Positions 9,364-18,607 are shown, counted from the stretch's first letter. The stretch: DNA of 64,000 bases from an uncultured Azospirillum sp. (GCF_946480385.1 NZ_CAMLJP010000009.1:1-64000); one strand, 5' to 3'. A program made the numbers and translations. The notes: generated from the letters alone by a model not told the origin.

Positions 9364-10131
9364 CTATGCGGAAGGTGCAGGCCGCGGCCGCCGCATAAGA
9401 TGATCCTCCACAAAGTATTTGCGACGCAGAAGCGCCATCAGCCTGGTCTTCAGGACATCCATTTCCTGCGCCTTTCCAACGAAATCGTCGGCACCGGCAT
9501 TCAAACTGATCATCAGCTGTTCCTCGTCGTCCTGGCTGGTCAGGATGACGATTTGGAAGAACAGGCCGCGCTGCCGCCGGAACCTGTCGAATCTTTCGCA
9601 GAGCTGGGTGCCGCTGGTGCCCGGCATCACGAGGTCGAGGATGACGCAGTCGAGCCCGCCGCCGGCCAGCGCCGCCACCGCCTCGTCGGCGTTGCGCGCG
9701 GCGGTGACGGTGCAGCCCTCCTGCTCCAGTTCGGCGCGCAGAAACTCGCGGTAGGTCGCGCTGTCGTCGACGATCAGGATGCGGGCGCGGCTGAAGATCT
9801 CCGGCACGGTCGGCGGGGCGCTGCGCCGCTCCAGCAGCGCGCAGGCCTCCTCCACCAGCGCCTTGGGATCGGAGGGGTCGTGCTCGCCCTCGCCACGGCC
9901 GAGCACCATGACGGCCGCGTCGCTGCGCGCGCGCAGGTCGGCAAGGCCGGTGGGACCGGCAAGGTCGCCCTCGACGATCAGCAGGTCCTGCGGGTTGCCG
10001 GCGATCTCGGCCAAGGCCTGCTCCACGCCTTCGACGCAGACGGTCTCGACGCCGCGTTCCTCCAGCAGAAGCTTCAGCAGAAGCCCCTGCGTCTGGGAAC
10101 CCATGACCACAAGGCTGCGGAGTCCGTTCAT
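9364..10131 (-). CDS. Double-receiver response regulator (CheY3-like, no output domain)
   Basis: 255 residues: a degenerate N-terminal receiver (about 5-105) and an intact one (about 116-245). The second has acidic Asp122-Asp123, phospho-acceptor Asp166 (ILDLVMP), Thr198 and Lys220. In the first, the acidic pair is replaced (SLVVMGSQTQ) and the acceptor region reads IVEGDLAG. The tail is basic, with no DNA-binding or GGDEF domain. The ATG at 10131 overlaps the cheB stop (ATGA), so the two are translationally coupled. Its place matches WspR in Wsp operons, but the cyclase is absent; R. centenum CheY3 is also described as having two receivers. The output partner must be elsewhere. Confidence 0.85.
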   Translation of the reverse strand: MNGLRSLVVMGSQTQGLLLKLLLEERGVETVCVEGVEQALAEIAGNPQDLLIVEGDLAGPTGLADLRARSDAAVMVLGRGEGEHDPSDPKALVEEACALLERRSAPPTVPEIFSRARILIVDDSATYREFLRAELEQEGCTVTAARNADEAVAALAGGGLDCVILDLVMPGTSGTQLCERFDRFRRQRGLFFQIVILTSQDDEEQLMISLNAGADDFVGKAQEMDVLKTRLMALLRRKYFVEDHLMRRPRPAPSA

Positions 10132-11273
10132 GGCGCCATCTTATCGTCGGAGGTCAGTTGCAGCAGCCGTCCGGCCACCCGGTCGAGAGGCAGTTCCTCC
10201 ACGGCGCCGCCCAAGCGTACGGCGGTGCCCGGCATGCTGTGGATCACCGCCGTGGAGGCGTGTTCGGCTATGGTGTAGGCCCCCACCCGATGCATGTCCA
10301 CCAGTCCCCGCGCTCCGTCCTCTCCCATGCCGGTCAGCAGCACGCCGATGCCGGAGGCGCCATAGGCGCGCGCCATCGACTGGAACAGCACCTCGCCCGA
10401 CGGGCGCTGGCCGCACACCATCGGGTCGCCGGACAGGCGGATGGCGCCGTTGTCCACCAGCATGTGCCGGTCGCCGGGCGCCACATAGACCGTGCCGGGG
10501 CGCGGCTTCACCCCCGCCTCCCCCAGCTGCACCGGCAGCGGGGAGACGGTGCCGAGCCAATTGGCGAAGCCCTCCATGAAGGGGGCCCCCATATGCTGGA
10601 CCACGAAGACCGGCAGCGGAAAGCCGGCCGGCAGTTCCCTCAGGACTTTGGACAGCGCTGCCGGCCCGCCGGTGGAGGCGACGAGACCCAGCCCGCGGAA
10701 GCGGCGGATGCGGCCGTCGGCGGTCACCGCCGCCTCGGGCAAACCGCCGTCCGGGGATGCGGTTTCGCCGTTTGCACCGGGCGTGCGGGCGGCCCGCGCC
10801 GTGATGCGGTGGCGGATGACCTTCACCTGACTCATGATGACCAGCTGGGTGCAGAGATGGTGCGCCACCGTCTGGTAGTCGGCGCGCGCCATGCTGCCCG
10901 GCTTTTCCACCACCGCCAGGGCGCCGGCCTGCAGCGCCCGCATCGGGATGTCGAGGTCGCGCACGTCGGACGCCACCACGACGATCGGCAGCGGGGTCTG
11001 CCGCATGATGCGGCTGGTCACCTCGAAGCCGTCGATGCCCGGCAGGCGGATGTCGAGCGACACCACGTCGGGGGCGTTCTTCTCGATCATGCGCAGGGCC
11101 TGCTCGCCGCTGGAGGCGATGCCCGCCACCTCCAGCCGCGGATCGGCGCCGATGACATGGCTGAGCAGTTGCTGGATAACCGGACTGTCCTCCACCACCA
11201 GCACGCGGATACGACGGTGTCCGACGGTGGGATTTCCGACGGCGGGAGGTCCGGAGTGCGCCGCCCCGCTCAC
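10128..11273 (-). CDS. cheB: Chemotaxis-type protein-glutamate methylesterase CheB
   Basis: A 381-residue protein: receiver domain with Asp74 (SLDIRLPG), a linker rich in Ala/Pro, and a CheB methylesterase domain. The catalytic Ser is in VASTGGP, the His in VVQHMGAPF and the Asp in GMGEDGA. It would demethylate and deamidate glutamates of the neighbouring chemoreceptor, opposing CheR. I chose GTG 11273 because it overlaps the cheA TGA as GTGA and brings the receiver within 20 residues of the start; no ATG exists between the cheA stop and the receiver. The frame is open further upstream only as an overlap with cheA. Confidence 0.92.
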   Translation of the reverse strand: MSGAAHSGPPAVGNPTVGHRRIRVLVVEDSPVIQQLLSHVIGADPRLEVAGIASSGEQALRMIEKNAPDVVSLDIRLPGIDGFEVTSRIMRQTPLPIVVVASDVRDLDIPMRALQAGALAVVEKPGSMARADYQTVAHHLCTQLVIMSQVKVIRHRITARAARTPGANGETASPDGGLPEAAVTADGRIRRFRGLGLVASTGGPAALSKVLRELPAGFPLPVFVVQHMGAPFMEGFANWLGTVSPLPVQLGEAGVKPRPGTVYVAPGDRHMLVDNGAIRLSGDPMVCGQRPSGEVLFQSMARAYGASGIGVLLTGMGEDGARGLVDMHRVGAYTIAEHASTAVIHSMPGTAVRLGGAVEELPLDRVAGRLLQLTSDDKMAP

Positions 11274-13522
11274 AGCAGCCGCCGGATGCCGGCCAGAAGC
11301 TCGTTCTGGTCGAACCGCGTCTTGACGATGTAGGCGTCCGCCCCCAGCCGCAGGCCGCGCTCGCGGTCCTCGTCGCTGGCGCGCGAGGTGACGAGGATCA
11401 CCGGGATCTCCTCCAGCCGCTTGTCGGCCTTCACCGCCTGCAGCAGGGCGAAACCGTCCATCCGGGGCATCTCGACGTCGCTGATGATCAGGCCAACCTC
11501 CATCCCTTCCGAAAGGCGCTCCAGGGCCTCGCGCCCGTCCACGCACAGCGTCACCCGATAACCATGGGCTTCGAGGATGCTCTTTTCCAGCGTGCGGGTG
11601 GTGATGCTGTCATCGACGACCAGGATATGCGCCCGGGCAGGGGTAACCTCTTCCGCCGGGCGTGCCGGGGGCGGCAGGACGCTGCCGGGCAGCGGCATCA
11701 GGCCGGAGATGTTCAGCACCAGCGCCGGCCCGCCATCGTCCATCAGCACGGTGCCGAGATAGCGGCCGCTGTCGAGCCCGGTCTCCTCCGCCGCCGTCAC
11801 CACCGTCTCGCGCGTCGCGACGAAGCGGTCGACCGCCAGCGCCAGCCGCCGGTCGGCCGCGCGGACGACGACGAGCGACAGCGAACGCTCGGCGGTGGGC
11901 ACCACCGGCGCCTCCATGCCCAGCAGGGCGGCCAGCGAGGTGACGGGAATTTCCTCCTCGGCGATGCGGATCATCGGGGTGCCGACGCCGGAAAACAGCG
12001 TCTCGGCGGTGGCGGTGCGCAGCCGGACCACGTCGGCGGACGGGATCGCCAGGATCTGGTCCTGCACGGCGACAAAGACCAGACGCTGGCTGAGCAGGCT
12101 GAGCGGCACCTCGATGGTGACGGCGGTGCCGCCCTCCGGCCGGTCGGCGATGGTCAGGTTGCCCTGCAGCCGCTCCACCTCCCGCCGGGCGATGGCGAGG
12201 CCCATGCCGCGCCCGGCCAGTTCGGTGGTGCGCAACGCGGTGGAAAAGCCGGGGTGGAACAGGAACTCGGTCAGCCGCTCCAGCGGTATCTCTTCGGCGC
12301 CCGACAGCTCGTCGGCGTCGATCAGGCCGCGTTCGGCCGCCTTGCGCAGGATCGCCGCGCGGTCCAGCCCGCGGCCGTCATCCTCGATGCGCAGGCGCAG
12401 GCGGGAGCCTTCCACCGACGCGGCGATGGTGACGCGCGCCGCCGGCCGCTTGCCCAGCGCCAGCCGGTCCGCCGGCGTCTCGATGCCGTGGCTGATGGCG
12501 TTGCGGGCGATGTGGAGGATCGGGTCCTTCAGCCGCTGCAGGACGTTGCGGTCGGCCTCCACCTCCAGGCCGCGGACGTCGACCTCGACCTCCTTGCCCT
12601 CCGCCCGGCTGATGTCGCGCACCATGCGGCCGAGGCCGCTCAGTTGGTTTTCCGCCGGCAGCATGCGCAGGCGCCGCATGTCCTGCTGGAAGCCGCCGCC
12701 CCAGCGCCGCATCGACCACAGCAGCCGGTCATGGCTGCGGTGCGCGCTGTCGAGCGCGCCGCCCAGCGACCGGAAGCGGCGCTCGAAAGCCATCAGGGCG
12801 GGCAGCGCGCCGCGGCCGTCCAGCGCGTCGGCTCCATCCTCCGGCCGGACCTCCAGCCGGGCGCCGCGGCCGAGCTGCACGCGCAGATGCCGCCATGCGC
12901 GGTCGAGCGCCCGCCATTCCTGGCGCATCGCGCGGAGCTGCTCGCCGAGGCCGGCCTGCGCCTCCACCTCCGGCAGCAGGGCCGAGGCGGTTTCCGACAA
13001 ACGCTCCAGCCCCTGGGCGGCGATGCGGACCAGGGCTGCGGAATCGGCGTCGCCGGCGGGCTCGCGCTGGCGGGACGGACGGCTGCCGGCGGCGCGGGGG
13101 GGCGATGCCGGAGCGGGAGCGGGGGCCGGAGAGGGGCCGCCGCGACCGCCGGTGGCCAGCGCTTCGAGGTCGGCGAGCACGCCGGCCGTCTCCACCGCGC
13201 CGCCCCCCTGGAGCAACCAGGCGACCAGATCCTCGATGGCGTCGAGCGCGCGGCGGAACACGCCGACATTGGCGGCGTCGAGCGGGATTTCCCCCTTCTG
13301 CACGGCGATGAAGGCGGCTTCCAGCCGGTGGGAGATCGCCTCCACCTCCGGCAGGTCGACGGCGCGGGCGGCGCCCTTCAGGCTGTGGGCGCGCCGGTGA
13401 ATGTCGACGAGATCGGGCGCGTCGCCCGTCGCCTCCGCATCGCGAAGCGCGTTGCGGATCGCGGCGAGATGGTCCTTGTGCTCCAGGTCGAAGGCGGCGA
13501 GCAGGCGCTGGCGGATGTCCAT
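11270..13522 (-). CDS. cheA: Hybrid chemotaxis-type histidine kinase CheA-REC
   Basis: A 750-residue kinase with an HPt domain at the N-terminus (His46 in RRAHSLKGAAR), an Ala/Pro-rich linker near 130-155, dimerisation and HATPase domains (ILHIARNAISHGIE, EDDGRGLD, GRGMGLAI), a CheW-like domain, and a C-terminal receiver with Asp682 (ISDVEMPRMDG) and Lys at IVKT. CheA with a fused receiver is typical of Wsp/ACF and Che3 systems and not of the flagellar CheA-CheY pair; the receiver is often a phosphate sink. It lies 13 bases after the receptor gene and overlaps cheB. Receptor, couplers, methylation enzymes and regulator are all in the same operon. Confidence 0.93.
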   Translation of the reverse strand: MDIRQRLLAAFDLEHKDHLAAIRNALRDAEATGDAPDLVDIHRRAHSLKGAARAVDLPEVEAISHRLEAAFIAVQKGEIPLDAANVGVFRRALDAIEDLVAWLLQGGGAVETAGVLADLEALATGGRGGPSPAPAPAPASPPRAAGSRPSRQREPAGDADSAALVRIAAQGLERLSETASALLPEVEAQAGLGEQLRAMRQEWRALDRAWRHLRVQLGRGARLEVRPEDGADALDGRGALPALMAFERRFRSLGGALDSAHRSHDRLLWSMRRWGGGFQQDMRRLRMLPAENQLSGLGRMVRDISRAEGKEVEVDVRGLEVEADRNVLQRLKDPILHIARNAISHGIETPADRLALGKRPAARVTIAASVEGSRLRLRIEDDGRGLDRAAILRKAAERGLIDADELSGAEEIPLERLTEFLFHPGFSTALRTTELAGRGMGLAIARREVERLQGNLTIADRPEGGTAVTIEVPLSLLSQRLVFVAVQDQILAIPSADVVRLRTATAETLFSGVGTPMIRIAEEEIPVTSLAALLGMEAPVVPTAERSLSLVVVRAADRRLALAVDRFVATRETVVTAAEETGLDSGRYLGTVLMDDGGPALVLNISGLMPLPGSVLPPPARPAEEVTPARAHILVVDDSITTRTLEKSILEAHGYRVTLCVDGREALERLSEGMEVGLIISDVEMPRMDGFALLQAVKADKRLEEIPVILVTSRASDEDRERGLRLGADAYIVKTRFDQNELLAGIRRLL

Positions 13523-13535
13523 CAGGGGCTCCGCA

Positions 13536-15224
13536 TCACACCTGATAGTTCCGCACCGCCTCGACCAGCCCCTGGCCGAGGTTGTTCAGATTGGCGGCGG
13601 CGCCTTCCAGCTGGCGGGTGCCGGCGGCGGTCTGGCTGCTGGCCTCGCGGATGTTCTGCAACGCCTGGATCACCTGCTCCAGGCCGATCTGCTGCTGGTT
13701 GGTGCCGGCGACGATCTGCTGGAAGGCGAGCACGCTCTCCTGGATGTTCTCCGCCATGGTGCGGATGGTCGACTGGGTGGCGTCGGTCTGGCGCTTGCCG
13801 GCGGCGACGCGCTTCACCGCCTCCTCCGTCAGCATGACCGAGGCGTTGATGCCGTGCTGGATCTCCGACAGGTTGGAGCGGACCTGGGCGGTCGCCTCCT
13901 TCGACTGGTCGGCGAGGCTCTTGATCTCGCCCGCCACGATGGAGAAGGTGCGGCCATGCTCGCCCGCCGCCGCCGCCTCGATGGCGGCGTTCAGCGCCAG
14001 CAGGTGGCAGCGCTCGGCGATGTCGTTGACCGTCACGATGATCTCGCCGATCGCCTGGGTGCGCTCCGACAGCATGACGATGTTCTCGGCCACCGCCTCC
14101 GCCTGTTCGCGGATGGCGTCCATCGCCTGGATGGTGTCGTCCACCGCCTTCATGCCGGAATGGCTGGAGGCCGCCACCGTCTGGGCGCCGTGCGAGACGT
14201 CCTGGGCGCGGCGGTTGATCTGGGCGCCGGATTCGGTGATCTCCGACAGGGTCGCCGTGGTCTGCTCCACCGCCGCCAGCTGTTCGGCGACGCTGGCCGA
14301 CTGCTGCTGGGTCGAAGCGCGGATCTGGGCGGTGGCGGCGTGGACGCTCTCCGCCGTCTCGCGGGTGGTGCGGGCCATCGACTTCAGCCGGCCGGCCATC
14401 TCGTTCAGATGCTGGCCGAGGATCGCCAGCTCGTCCTTGCCGGCGATGGCGATCTCCTGGGTCAGGTCGCCGTGGCCGACCCTGGTGACGAAGTCGATGG
14501 CGCGGCCGAGCCGCCGGGTGATCGAGCTGCCGATCAGATAGGCGACCCCCACCGCGATCAGGAAGACGACGACCAGCGCGATGATCGAGGACTGGATGGC
14601 GGAGTTGTAGATCGACCGGATGTCGGCGCGGCCGGCCTTGGTCAGGTGGTCGATGGCGGTCTGGGCCTGATCGATCCGCGCCTCCATGTTCTTGCGCAGT
14701 TCGTCCACCCGCTGGCGGCGCAACAGCGCCTCGGCGATCTGGTTGCGTTCGAGCATGGTGTAGATCGTCCGCGCCTCGTCACCGACCATGGTGATGGCGC
14801 GGGACATCTCGTTCACCGCGGTGTCCAGCTCGACCCAGCCCCGGCGGCGGCTGTCGGTGACGCCGGTGGAGGAGCGCTCCGCCACCATCGCCCGCAGCTG
14901 GCCCAGCCGGTCGCGCAATTGGGCGCCGACCTCGTCGTAATGGCGGCGCAGCGGTGCCAGCAGCGCCGGGATTTCGGCGACCCGGCCTTCGGCATTGGCG
15001 ATGGACACGGCGTTCAGCGCCGTCTCGCGCGTGCTGCGCAGCTCCGCCTGCATGTTGCCGACGTCCGTCACCATGTCGGCGGCCTCGTTGTCGTAGGTCG
15101 ACACCGCCATGATGACGTCCAGCGCATCGGAAAAGCGCGACATCTGATAGAGCGCCAGCAGCGCCGTCAGGACACAGACGACGCCGAATCCCAGGACCAG
15201 CTTGTGCGCGACTTTCATGTTCAT
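13536..15224 (-). CDS. Methyl-accepting chemotaxis-type receptor (MCP)
   Basis: A 562-residue membrane receptor. A transmembrane helix at about 8-30 starts right after a basic Lys-Val-Ala-His-Lys, and a second is near 190-210. The ~160 residues between form a periplasmic helical (four-helix-bundle-like) sensor. A HAMP domain follows (RRLGRAIDFVTRVGHGDLTQ), then a long MCP signalling coiled coil with the hairpin tip near NDIAERCHLLALNAAIEAA and AGEHGRTFSIVAGEIKSLA. No C-terminal pentapeptide tether is visible. The start could be ATG 15224 or 15218 (MNMK). It sits between the cheW and cheA genes, so it is the dedicated input of this chemosensory array; the signal is unknown. Confidence 0.92.
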   Translation of the reverse strand: MNMKVAHKLVLGFGVVCVLTALLALYQMSRFSDALDVIMAVSTYDNEAADMVTDVGNMQAELRSTRETALNAVSIANAEGRVAEIPALLAPLRRHYDEVGAQLRDRLGQLRAMVAERSSTGVTDSRRRGWVELDTAVNEMSRAITMVGDEARTIYTMLERNQIAEALLRRQRVDELRKNMEARIDQAQTAIDHLTKAGRADIRSIYNSAIQSSIIALVVVFLIAVGVAYLIGSSITRRLGRAIDFVTRVGHGDLTQEIAIAGKDELAILGQHLNEMAGRLKSMARTTRETAESVHAATAQIRASTQQQSASVAEQLAAVEQTTATLSEITESGAQINRRAQDVSHGAQTVAASSHSGMKAVDDTIQAMDAIREQAEAVAENIVMLSERTQAIGEIIVTVNDIAERCHLLALNAAIEAAAAGEHGRTFSIVAGEIKSLADQSKEATAQVRSNLSEIQHGINASVMLTEEAVKRVAAGKRQTDATQSTIRTMAENIQESVLAFQQIVAGTNQQQIGLEQVIQALQNIREASSQTAAGTRQLEGAAANLNNLGQGLVEAVRNYQV

Positions 15225-15270
15225 TCTTGGACTCCAGCCCCGGACGGCTCTTCAGGTGGATCGGTCGATG

Positions 15271-15963
15271 TCAGGTCTTCACGAGGTCGAGCAGTGCCGC
15301 CATGTCCAGGATCGCCATGCGGTCGGCGGCGATGGCCCTGACCAACGGCCCGGCCTCCGCCGGGGCGGAGCCGCGCGGCGGCACGATGTCGGACACCCGC
15401 TCCACCTCCCGCACGCGCAGGGCCGCCGGGCGGCCGGCGCCGGTGCGCAGCACGATGGCGTAGCCGGACGGATCGGGCTCGGCAGCGGCCCCGGAAAGAG
15501 CGGCGGATACACTGGCCGCCGGGCCATTGCACAGCCGGTCGAGGTCGAACAGCCGCATCACCCGGCCGGCGACGGCGATCACCCCCAGCACGGCGGGCGG
15601 CGCCCCCGGCACGCGGGCCAGCCGCGGCATCGGTACGATATGGCCGAGATGGCGCAGTTCCAGCCCATAGAGCGTTTCGGCCCCGCGGGCGACCAGCATC
15701 GGGACGCCGGCGCTCTCCTCCCCGTGGAGTTGCGGGATTTCGGCCAGATCCTCGGCACGGTGGGCCAGCACCGCGTCGGCCCAGGGGCCGCGCCCGGCGA
15801 AGGTCGCCTCCAGGTCGGCGTTGCGGCGTGCCAGCTTCCTGTGGACATCGTTCCAGTCGATGGAAGCACGGGCGGCGGCGCGCTCGGGGGAAGCGCTTTC
15901 AAGGGCGGCGATCAGCGGTGCGGCACCTGCTCCACTTCCCGCACCGGCAAGCGTGTCGTCCAT
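15271..15963 (-). CDS. cheW: CheW-type coupling protein (second copy)
   Basis: A 230-residue protein with an N-terminal extension of ~80 residues, then a CheW/SH3-like domain (VPMLVARGAETLYGLELRHL, PAVLGVIAVAGRVMRLFDL, PAALRVREVERVSDIV). It would link the receptor to the CheA hybrid. The ATG at 15963 overlaps the cheR stop as TGATG, so it is translated right after CheR. Wsp-type systems carry two CheW proteins (WspB and WspD), and this cluster has two as well. The N-terminal extension is unusual for CheW and may bring a further contact; its fold is not recognised. Confidence 0.85.
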   Translation of the reverse strand: MDDTLAGAGSGAGAAPLIAALESASPERAAARASIDWNDVHRKLARRNADLEATFAGRGPWADAVLAHRAEDLAEIPQLHGEESAGVPMLVARGAETLYGLELRHLGHIVPMPRLARVPGAPPAVLGVIAVAGRVMRLFDLDRLCNGPAASVSAALSGAAAEPDPSGYAIVLRTGAGRPAALRVREVERVSDIVPPRGSAPAEAGPLVRAIAADRMAILDMAALLDLVKT

Positions 15964-17390
15964 CAGCCCTCCTCACCGGTCAGCCAGAGGTCGAGCATGC
16001 CGCGCAGTTCCTGCACGGTCAGGCCGCCGCCCTCCGCCACCGCCTCGTCGTCGGGACGGTTCTCCAGCGCCTCGCGCGCATTGCGGAAATGGCGCTGGGC
16101 CGGGACCAGCCGGCCGCGCCGCCAATAGGCCAGCGCCAGATGATAGTCGGCCAGAACGAAGCGCGGGTCGAGATACAGCGCGCGCTTGAAAGCCGCCACC
16201 GGGTCGCCGACGCCCAGCTCCTCCTCCACCAGACCCAGCTGGTAATGGGCGCCGGGGTCCAGCCGGTTCGCCTCCACCTGGGCCAGACAGGTTTCCAGAA
16301 CGGTCGAGCGCTCGTTGGTCTCGGCGGTGTCCGGCGGGGTCGGCGCGGCGGGAGGCGTCGCGGCCGGCGCGACTTTGCGGGAGCGCGGAGCGGGGCGGAC
16401 GGCGGGATCGGGCGCGGCGTCCGGCGCCGGGCCAAGCGCGCGGCGGGACTTGAACATGGGTGCCGCCGCCGCCGGGCCGGGGGGCGTGCCACGATCCGCC
16501 GCAGCCGGGGCCGCCTGTTCGGCCTGCTTGCGGTAGAGGGTGGCGCCGGGAACCGAGACCGGAATGAACAGCTCGTTCATCTGCGGACCGGCCTCGGCAT
16601 GGCCGACCACCAGCCAGCCGCCGTCGGCCAGCGCCTTGTGCAGGTTGCCCAGCAGCCGGTGCCGCGTCGCCTCGTCGAAATAGATCATGACGTTGCGGCA
16701 CAGGATGATGTCGAAATGCCCGATCCCGTGCGGATAGGAGGGGATCGCCCCGTCCACGAGGTTGAAGGGCATGAAGCTGGTCCATTGCCGGAATTTCGGC
16801 TTTACCGACCACAGCTTGTCCTGGCGGTCGAAGCAGGCCTCCAGCGTTTCCGGCGACAGGCCGCGCACCGCCCAGTCGCCATAGGCGCCGCGCCGCGCCT
16901 GTTCCAGGAAGGCGCCGTTGATGTCGGTGCCGACGATGTGGACCTGCCAGCCTTCCAGCTGGGCGGCGAAATGCTGCTTCAGCAGGATTTCGAGCGTGTA
17001 GGCCTCCGGCCCGATGGAGCAGCCGGCGCTCCAGACCCGCAGCAGGCGGCTCGACTGGTTGCGGCGCAGGCATTCGGGGATGGCGACGGCGCGCAGCGCG
17101 TCGAACTGCTCGATGTAGCGGAAGAAGAAGGTCTCTCCTACCGCCAGCTCGTTGATGAGGCCCTGATACTCGGTGCCGGTCGGGCCTTCCGCCTCCAGGG
17201 CCGCGAGATAGCCGGCGACCGTGGTGATGCGGCCGAAGGGCAGCCGGCGGTTGATCCGCTCGGCGAAGGCGGAATCCTTGTCGGCGTAATAGGCGAGCCC
17301 GGTGGCGTCGATCACCATCGCCTTCAGGCGCGGGAAATTCGGATCGCGGCGGATCGCCTCGATCCCGGCGGCGGCGGCGTTCGGCATCAT
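15963..17390 (-). CDS. cheR: CheR-type methyltransferase with TPR C-terminus (WspC-like)
   Basis: 475 residues. The N-terminal ~275 residues are a CheR S-adenosylmethionine methyltransferase: VGETFFFR, the SAM-binding SAGCSIGPEAYTLEI, and FDIILCRNVMIYFD. A low-complexity Ala/Pro-rich linker follows (about 285-375), and the C-terminus holds helical TPR-like repeats (HYQLGLVEEELG, ADYHLALAYWRRG). CheR fused to TPRs is the WspC/FrzF arrangement. The start at ATG 17390 overlaps the upstream cheW stop (ATGA). The enzyme would methylate the cluster's receptor to set its sensitivity. A longer reading from 17435 is open but would overlap cheW. Confidence 0.9.
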   Translation of the reverse strand: MMPNAAAAGIEAIRRDPNFPRLKAMVIDATGLAYYADKDSAFAERINRRLPFGRITTVAGYLAALEAEGPTGTEYQGLINELAVGETFFFRYIEQFDALRAVAIPECLRRNQSSRLLRVWSAGCSIGPEAYTLEILLKQHFAAQLEGWQVHIVGTDINGAFLEQARRGAYGDWAVRGLSPETLEACFDRQDKLWSVKPKFRQWTSFMPFNLVDGAIPSYPHGIGHFDIILCRNVMIYFDEATRHRLLGNLHKALADGGWLVVGHAEAGPQMNELFIPVSVPGATLYRKQAEQAAPAAADRGTPPGPAAAAPMFKSRRALGPAPDAAPDPAVRPAPRSRKVAPAATPPAAPTPPDTAETNERSTVLETCLAQVEANRLDPGAHYQLGLVEEELGVGDPVAAFKRALYLDPRFVLADYHLALAYWRRGRLVPAQRHFRNAREALENRPDDEAVAEGGGLTVQELRGMLDLWLTGEEG

Positions 17391-17992
17391 GCGGCACCGT
17401 CCCCGGAGGGGGCCGCGTCCCGGGAGTGCTGCCACTGCGCCAGCCTGCGCTCCGCCACGGCACGGAAGGCGTCGAGCAGCCGGCCTTCCGCCTCGCTGAG
17501 CAGCCGGTCGGGGTCGAGCAGGGTCACCGTGCCGCCGCGGCCGGTCATCCGGTCCGGAAAGGCGCCGGCGGCACAGCCGTTGAAGGTCAGCGACGGGTCG
17601 GAGGGGGTGCGCTCGGCAGGATCGACCACGGTGTCGCCATGGACCCGGTCGGCCAGCAGCGCCGTCGGCCGGCCCTGCCAGGTGACGAGAAACAGCGGCG
17701 AATAGAGGTTCGGCTCGGCGGCCTCAGCGGCAAGATCCAGCAGCACGTCCAGGCGCAGGACCGGCACCACCTCCCCCTGATAGCGGAAAACGCCCTCCAC
17801 CGGCAGCGGCGCCGTCGGCAGCCGGTCGAGACGCGGCAACGGCAAAAAACGCCGCACGGACTCCACCGGCAGCGCCAGCGCCCGGCCGGCAACCGAAAAC
17901 ACGACGCAACGGAATGGCGACGGGGTGGAGGCAGTTTGCGCAGGGTTTGGTGACATCCGTCCGTCGATGGTCTGGAATCCGACCGGGAACAT
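17387..17992 (-). CDS. cheW: CheW-type coupling protein (first gene of the chemosensory operon)
   Basis: About 201 residues from ATG 17992, or 189 from ATG 17956; neither start has a strong ribosome-binding site. A CheW domain runs from CVVFSVAGRALALPVESV to the middle (EGVFRYQGEVVPVLRLDVL, WQGRPTALLADRVHGDTVV), followed by a short helical tail. It is the first gene of the minus-strand operon and is divergent from the MaoC gene, so the operon promoter should lie in 17993-18140. The N-terminal MFPVGF... segment before the CheW fold is short and probably unstructured. Confidence 0.85.
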   Translation of the reverse strand: MFPVGFQTIDGRMSPNPAQTASTPSPFRCVVFSVAGRALALPVESVRRFLPLPRLDRLPTAPLPVEGVFRYQGEVVPVLRLDVLLDLAAEAAEPNLYSPLFLVTWQGRPTALLADRVHGDTVVDPAERTPSDPSLTFNGCAAGAFPDRMTGRGGTVTLLDPDRLLSEAEGRLLDAFRAVAERRLAQWQHSRDAAPSGDGAA

Positions 17993-18142
17993 GCCCCATC
18001 AGGACCGGAATGCGAATTACGCCAATGGTTTACGCCGTAGGGCCTATGCCTCCGCCGTGCCCGTCCCTGCCCTTTGCCGGATGGACCGGGCGGGCTACTC
18101 TCCTGCGGCAAGGATAAACCGGGACCAGGGAGAATCGATACG

Positions 18143-18607
18143 ATGGCCGGCCGCTATTTCGAGGATTTCCGCATCGGCGACGTGATCGAATCGGAAGGGG
18201 CGACCCTGACCGACAGCCAGATCATGGATTTCGCCCTGCGCTTCGACCCGCAGCCCTTCCACATGGATGCGGCGGCGGCGGCCGACGGGCCGTTCCAGGG
18301 GCTGATCGCCAGCGGCTTCCACACCCTGTCGCTGACCTTCCGGCTGATCCGCGACACCGGCATCATCACCGGCACCAGCCTGGGCGGCTCCGGCATGGAC
18401 GAGCTGCGCTGGCTGCGGCCGGTGCGGCCCGGCGACACCATCCGCGTCCGGGTGGAGGTGGTGGAGACCATCCCGTCGCGCCGCGGCGGGCGCGGCACGG
18501 TGCGGCTGGCCTACACCACGGTGAACCAGCGCGGCGAGCCGGTGATGACCTGCATCATGAACCACATCATCGCCGGACGGGGCGGCCCGCAGACCGTCGA
18601 GGTCTGA
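18143..18607 (+). CDS. MaoC-family (hot-dog fold) dehydratase
   Basis: A 154-residue protein starting at ATG 18143 with AGGGAGA at 18127-18133. The hydratase 2 motif is visible: FALRFDPQPFHMD with its Asp and His, then GLIASGFHTLSL. This fits MaoC-like (R)-enoyl-CoA hydratases, single-domain enzymes that hydrate trans-2-enoyl-CoA in beta-oxidation or polyhydroxyalkanoate supply, or C4 branched acids. The exact acyl substrate cannot be read from the sequence. The gene stands alone, divergent from the chemosensory operon and convergent with a LuxR-type regulator. Confidence 0.87.
   Translation: MAGRYFEDFRIGDVIESEGATLTDSQIMDFALRFDPQPFHMDAAAAADGPFQGLIASGFHTLSLTFRLIRDTGIITGTSLGGSGMDELRWLRPVRPGDTIRVRVEVVETIPSRRGGRGTVRLAYTTVNQRGEPVMTCIMNHIIAGRGGPQTVEV

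Noticed and set aside
11274..11546. A longer CheB start inside cheA.
   Set aside because: The upstream part is a shadow of the CheA receiver in another frame. The GTGA overlap gives a normal-length CheB.
10128..13837. Long open frames opposite the che genes, and similar long antisense frames across the whole window.
   Set aside because: They follow the GC-rich codon pattern of the real genes on the other strand, have low-complexity Arg/Pro/Ala or His/Gln/Asp composition, and no recognisable domains.
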